Assembly: GCF_008711325.1 (NCBI RefSeq)
Contig: NZ_VXDB01000006.1
Span: 1-64,000, forward strand
Source of the DNA: Roseibium sediminis
GTDB taxonomy: Bacteria; Pseudomonadota; Alphaproteobacteria; Rhizobiales; Stappiaceae
Direction: 5' to 3'
DNA length: 64,000 bases
The translations under genes were made by a program, and so were the position numbers. The notes beneath the pieces are model-generated. The model worked only from the letters and a program-made list of their open reading frames with translations. It did no database searches and was not told the origin of the DNA. Below, in pieces: positions 61,823 through 64,000 of this stretch. The number at the start of each line of letters is the position of its first letter. Positions within the stretch are counted from its first letter, which is position 1.

Positions 61823-62745
61823 CAATAGTCCCCCCCTGTGGCAAGCGCTTCTCCGGACCCGGACAGAGCGCTGTGAAGCACAAGCAGCGGCTCTGCCGCA
61901 GATCGGTCCGTGTGATGAACCGTATACGTCCAACCCGCCCGGCGGGTCATGTCGCGCAGCGCTGCCCGGTGCGCTTCCAGTTTCTGCTGATAAGCTTCTC
62001 GCCACTTTTCGGCGCGGCCTGTGGTCAGTTTCAGTCCGCTTTCGGGATCAAGAAATTCGACCCGCCCATCAAAGGGAAAGGTCTCTTCGATAGGGTCCAG
62101 CACTTGAACCAGATGACCGCGGGCACCTGTCCCCGCAACGTGATGCACCCAGTCGGCAATTTGCTCGACCGGATCCAGAAGGTCGGCGAACAGAACAACA
62201 TCGGAGAACCGCTGCACACCGTTTGTGTCTGGCAGGGCCGTAGGCTTGCCAAGATGAGCCAACGCTCCGGCAAGACGCTCGGCGGCCTTTCGGTCCGAGA
62301 AGGGACGCGTCACGCCGGTCAGGCCGATCCGTTCGCCGGAATCGGCCAGCATGTCTGCAAGGGCGAGCATGAGAACGATTGCCCGGTCGCGTTTGGAAAC
62401 AGGGGAGAGGCGAGACTGGAAGGCCATGGAGCTGGAAAGGTCAGCCCACAGCCAGACCGTATGGGCCGCTTCCCACTCGCGTTCGCGCACGTAAAGATGA
62501 TCATCGCGGGCTGACCTGCGCCAGTCGATCCGTTTGGCTGGCTCGCCCATGTTGAATGGCCGGAACTGCCAGAAGCTTTCGCCGGGACCCGCCCGGCGTC
62601 TTCCATGCCAACCGGCGATCACGGAATTGGCGACATGGCTTGCATCAATCAGGAGGTCCGGCAGGGCCTCGGCAACCGAGCGCGCCTCGCCAATGATGTT
62701 TGGCCAGTTTGCCTGATCGCCTATATCCTTCTGGACCTGTGCCAT
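61822..62745 (-). CDS. DUF58 domain protein of the moxR operon
   Basis: This product of 307 residues has the DUF58 signature FRPFNMGEPAKRIDWRRSAR, with the following REREWEAAHTVWLWADLSSS, a VWA-like start with a DxSxS metal site. The start ATG 62745 (MAQVQKDIGDQANW) is preferred to the longer frame reaching 62838. DUF58 proteins are standard partners of MoxR ATPases and probably substrates or adaptors. It is 25 bases from the moxR stop and overlaps the next gene by one base. Confidence 0.88.
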   Translation of the reverse strand: MAQVQKDIGDQANWPNIIGEARSVAEALPDLLIDASHVANSVIAGWHGRRRAGPGESFWQFRPFNMGEPAKRIDWRRSARDDHLYVREREWEAAHTVWLWADLSSSMAFQSRLSPVSKRDRAIVLMLALADMLADSGERIGLTGVTRPFSDRKAAERLAGALAHLGKPTALPDTNGVQRFSDVVLFADLLDPVEQIADWVHHVAGTGARGHLVQVLDPIEETFPFDGRVEFLDPESGLKLTTGRAEKWREAYQQKLEAHRAALRDMTRRAGWTYTVHHTDRSAAEPLLVLHSALSGSGEALATGGDY

Positions 62746-62770
62746 GATGCCATGCCTTTCGCCCGATGCC

Positions 62771-63790
62771 TTAGCCGATACGTGCCTTGACGCGCGCAAT
62801 GACGTTTCTGACCGTGTGGCCATCTGCACGTGCGGCAAATGTCAGCGCCATGCGGTGCTGCAGGATGGGTTCTGCAAGCGCGAGAACATCATCGACCGAT
62901 GGAGCGAGACGTCCGTCAACCAGCGCCCGTGCCCTTACAGTCAGCATCAGGGCCTGGCTGGCGCGCGGACCGGGGCCCCACGCAATCAGCTTGGTGACAT
63001 CATCACGGTCAGCTCCTTCAACGGGGCGAGCTGCACGGACGAGCTCGAGGATTGCGTTGACCACGGACTCCCCGACCGGCATCTGGCGAACAAGCTGCTG
63101 GTATTCGGCGAGTTCCGCCGCTTCCATGGCAACTTTTGGCTCTGCCTGATGTGCGCCTGTCGTTTCAAGCAGGATGCGCCGTTCGGCCTCCATGTCCGGA
63201 TAGTGGACATCGATCTGCATAAGGAAACGATCGAGCTGGGCTTCGGGAAGGGGATAGGTGCCTTCCTGCTCCAGCGGGTTCTGGGTTGCCAGAACGTGGA
63301 AAGGACGCGGCAGCTTGTGCGGTTGGCCGGCTACCGTCACATGATATTCCTGCATCGCCTGCAACAGCGCCGATTGCGTGCGCGGGCTGGCGCGGTTGAT
63401 TTCGTCAGCCATCAGAAGCTGGGAGAAAATCGGCCCTTGAATGAAACGGAAGGCGCGGCTTCCGTCCTGCGCTTGTTCCATCACCTCGGCACCGAGGATA
63501 TCGGACGGCATGAGGTCGGGTGTGAACTGGATGCGCCTTGCATCAAGGCCGAGTACGACGCCGAGGGTCTCGACCAGTTTGGTCTTTGCAAGGCCCGGAA
63601 CACCGACCAGCAGCCCGTGGCCACCAGCGAGGATGGTCACGAGGGTCTGTTCGACGACGGTTTCCTGACCAAAGATGATTTTCGCGATGTCGGCCTTGGC
63701 CTGGGTGACACGGGCGACGGCCTTCTCCGCTTTCTCGGCGATTGCCGCTTCGTCGATTGTTCCCGCCGGGGATGGGGTCACTGCGCTCAT
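62771..63790 (-). CDS. MoxR-family AAA+ ATPase
   Basis: This 339-aa protein has the MoxR pattern: GVPGLAKTKL (Walker A variant), LLMADEINRASPRTQSALLQ (Walker B and sensor region), LATQNPLEQEGTYPLPEAQL, and the C-terminal lid. MoxR ATPases act as chaperones that activate metal-containing or envelope complexes together with VWA proteins. It starts with GAGGTG upstream and is the first gene of a four-gene operon. The 210 bases upstream to the window edge (63791-64000) hold no gene I can support. Confidence 0.93.
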   Translation of the reverse strand: MSAVTPSPAGTIDEAAIAEKAEKAVARVTQAKADIAKIIFGQETVVEQTLVTILAGGHGLLVGVPGLAKTKLVETLGVVLGLDARRIQFTPDLMPSDILGAEVMEQAQDGSRAFRFIQGPIFSQLLMADEINRASPRTQSALLQAMQEYHVTVAGQPHKLPRPFHVLATQNPLEQEGTYPLPEAQLDRFLMQIDVHYPDMEAERRILLETTGAHQAEPKVAMEAAELAEYQQLVRQMPVGESVVNAILELVRAARPVEGADRDDVTKLIAWGPGPRASQALMLTVRARALVDGRLAPSVDDVLALAEPILQHRMALTFAARADGHTVRNVIARVKARIG

Positions 63791-64000
63791 GTGTCACCTC
63801 TTTCGTGGGGCCTGACCGGAAAGAATCCTCTGCTGCCTGCTCGATCAAGGGGATCGTCTTCCGGGTCGACTCTCCCATGGATATGTCGAGTTTGGCATCA
63901 TCTGATTCACTAGATAAGTCGCAAATTATTGCGAGACAGGGGCAATTTCGTCTTCGTCGGCGTGAAAACCTGCCTTTGCCATGATTGACATGGGGTATTA

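Noticed and set aside
62744-63913. 389-codon plus-strand frame
   Set aside because: Antisense to the MoxR ATPase, which has clear Walker motifs.
63791-64000. 21-codon frame ending before moxR (63925-63990, minus strand)
   Set aside because: It is very short, has a stop directly upstream and no ribosome site; it is more likely leader sequence.

Overview
The window looks like the chromosome of a motile alphaproteobacterium. The host half carries sciP (the CtrA inhibitor, DUF1153), flbD and two perfect CtrA boxes (TTAA-N7-TTAAC), a combination limited to CtrA-using alphaproteobacteria. I cannot name the genus from sequence alone.

Right half, about 38.5-64 kb, host DNA. A tRNA-Met(CAT) gene and mnmA (tRNA 2-thiolation) come first. 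The flagellar block follows: fliK-flgD behind a sigma-54 promoter, sciP, then fliF-fliG-fliH-fliN-flbD-flhA behind a CtrA box. The sites suggest a cascade: CtrA drives the fliF operon, which encodes FlbD, and FlbD with sigma-54 then drives fliK-flgD, while SciP restrains CtrA. Next come a small gene and an acetyltransferase gene sharing a second CtrA box, a conserved membrane-anchored protein, a metallophosphoesterase, a Nudix hydrolase, a glutathionyl-hydroquinone reductase and another acetyltransferase. The window ends in a moxR-DUF58-batA/DUF4159-membrane-protein operon read leftward.

Middle, about 7.3-38.5 kb, a lambda-type siphovirus prophage integrated at the 3' end of the tRNA-Met gene. 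Reading leftward from the tRNA: tyrosine integrase, AlpA-like regulator, TerS (DUF1441), TerL (GpA), gpW, portal, S49 protease with a nested scaffold start, gpD, gpE, connector and tail genes, a tail tube, a tail-assembly chaperone pair with an A-AAA-AAC slippery site, a 1617-aa tape measure with a lytic transglycosylase domain, a 1248-aa tail protein with a large insertion, tail-tip genes, an N-acetylmuramidase endolysin, a second tail-tube paralog, a convergent tail-fibre cluster with 69-bp repeats, and overlapping spanin genes. Most true intergenic gaps in this operon hold a degenerate palindrome that I take to be a phage-specific regulatory site. No repressor or replication module is visible, and the second attachment site is not in the window.

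Left end, about 0.3-7.2 kb, an orphan type VI secretion cassette read leftward: vgrG, PAAR, DUF4123 adaptor, a putative Tox-REase-5 nuclease effector, and an AT-rich array of immunity genes. The array is the most striking part of the window. Two immunity families alternate, most copies are broken, and fragments of the toxin's C-terminal tail lie between them. This is what repeated arrival of toxin-immA-immB units, followed by loss of the toxin bodies, would leave behind. No att-like sequence separates this cassette from the prophage, so it may be prophage cargo.
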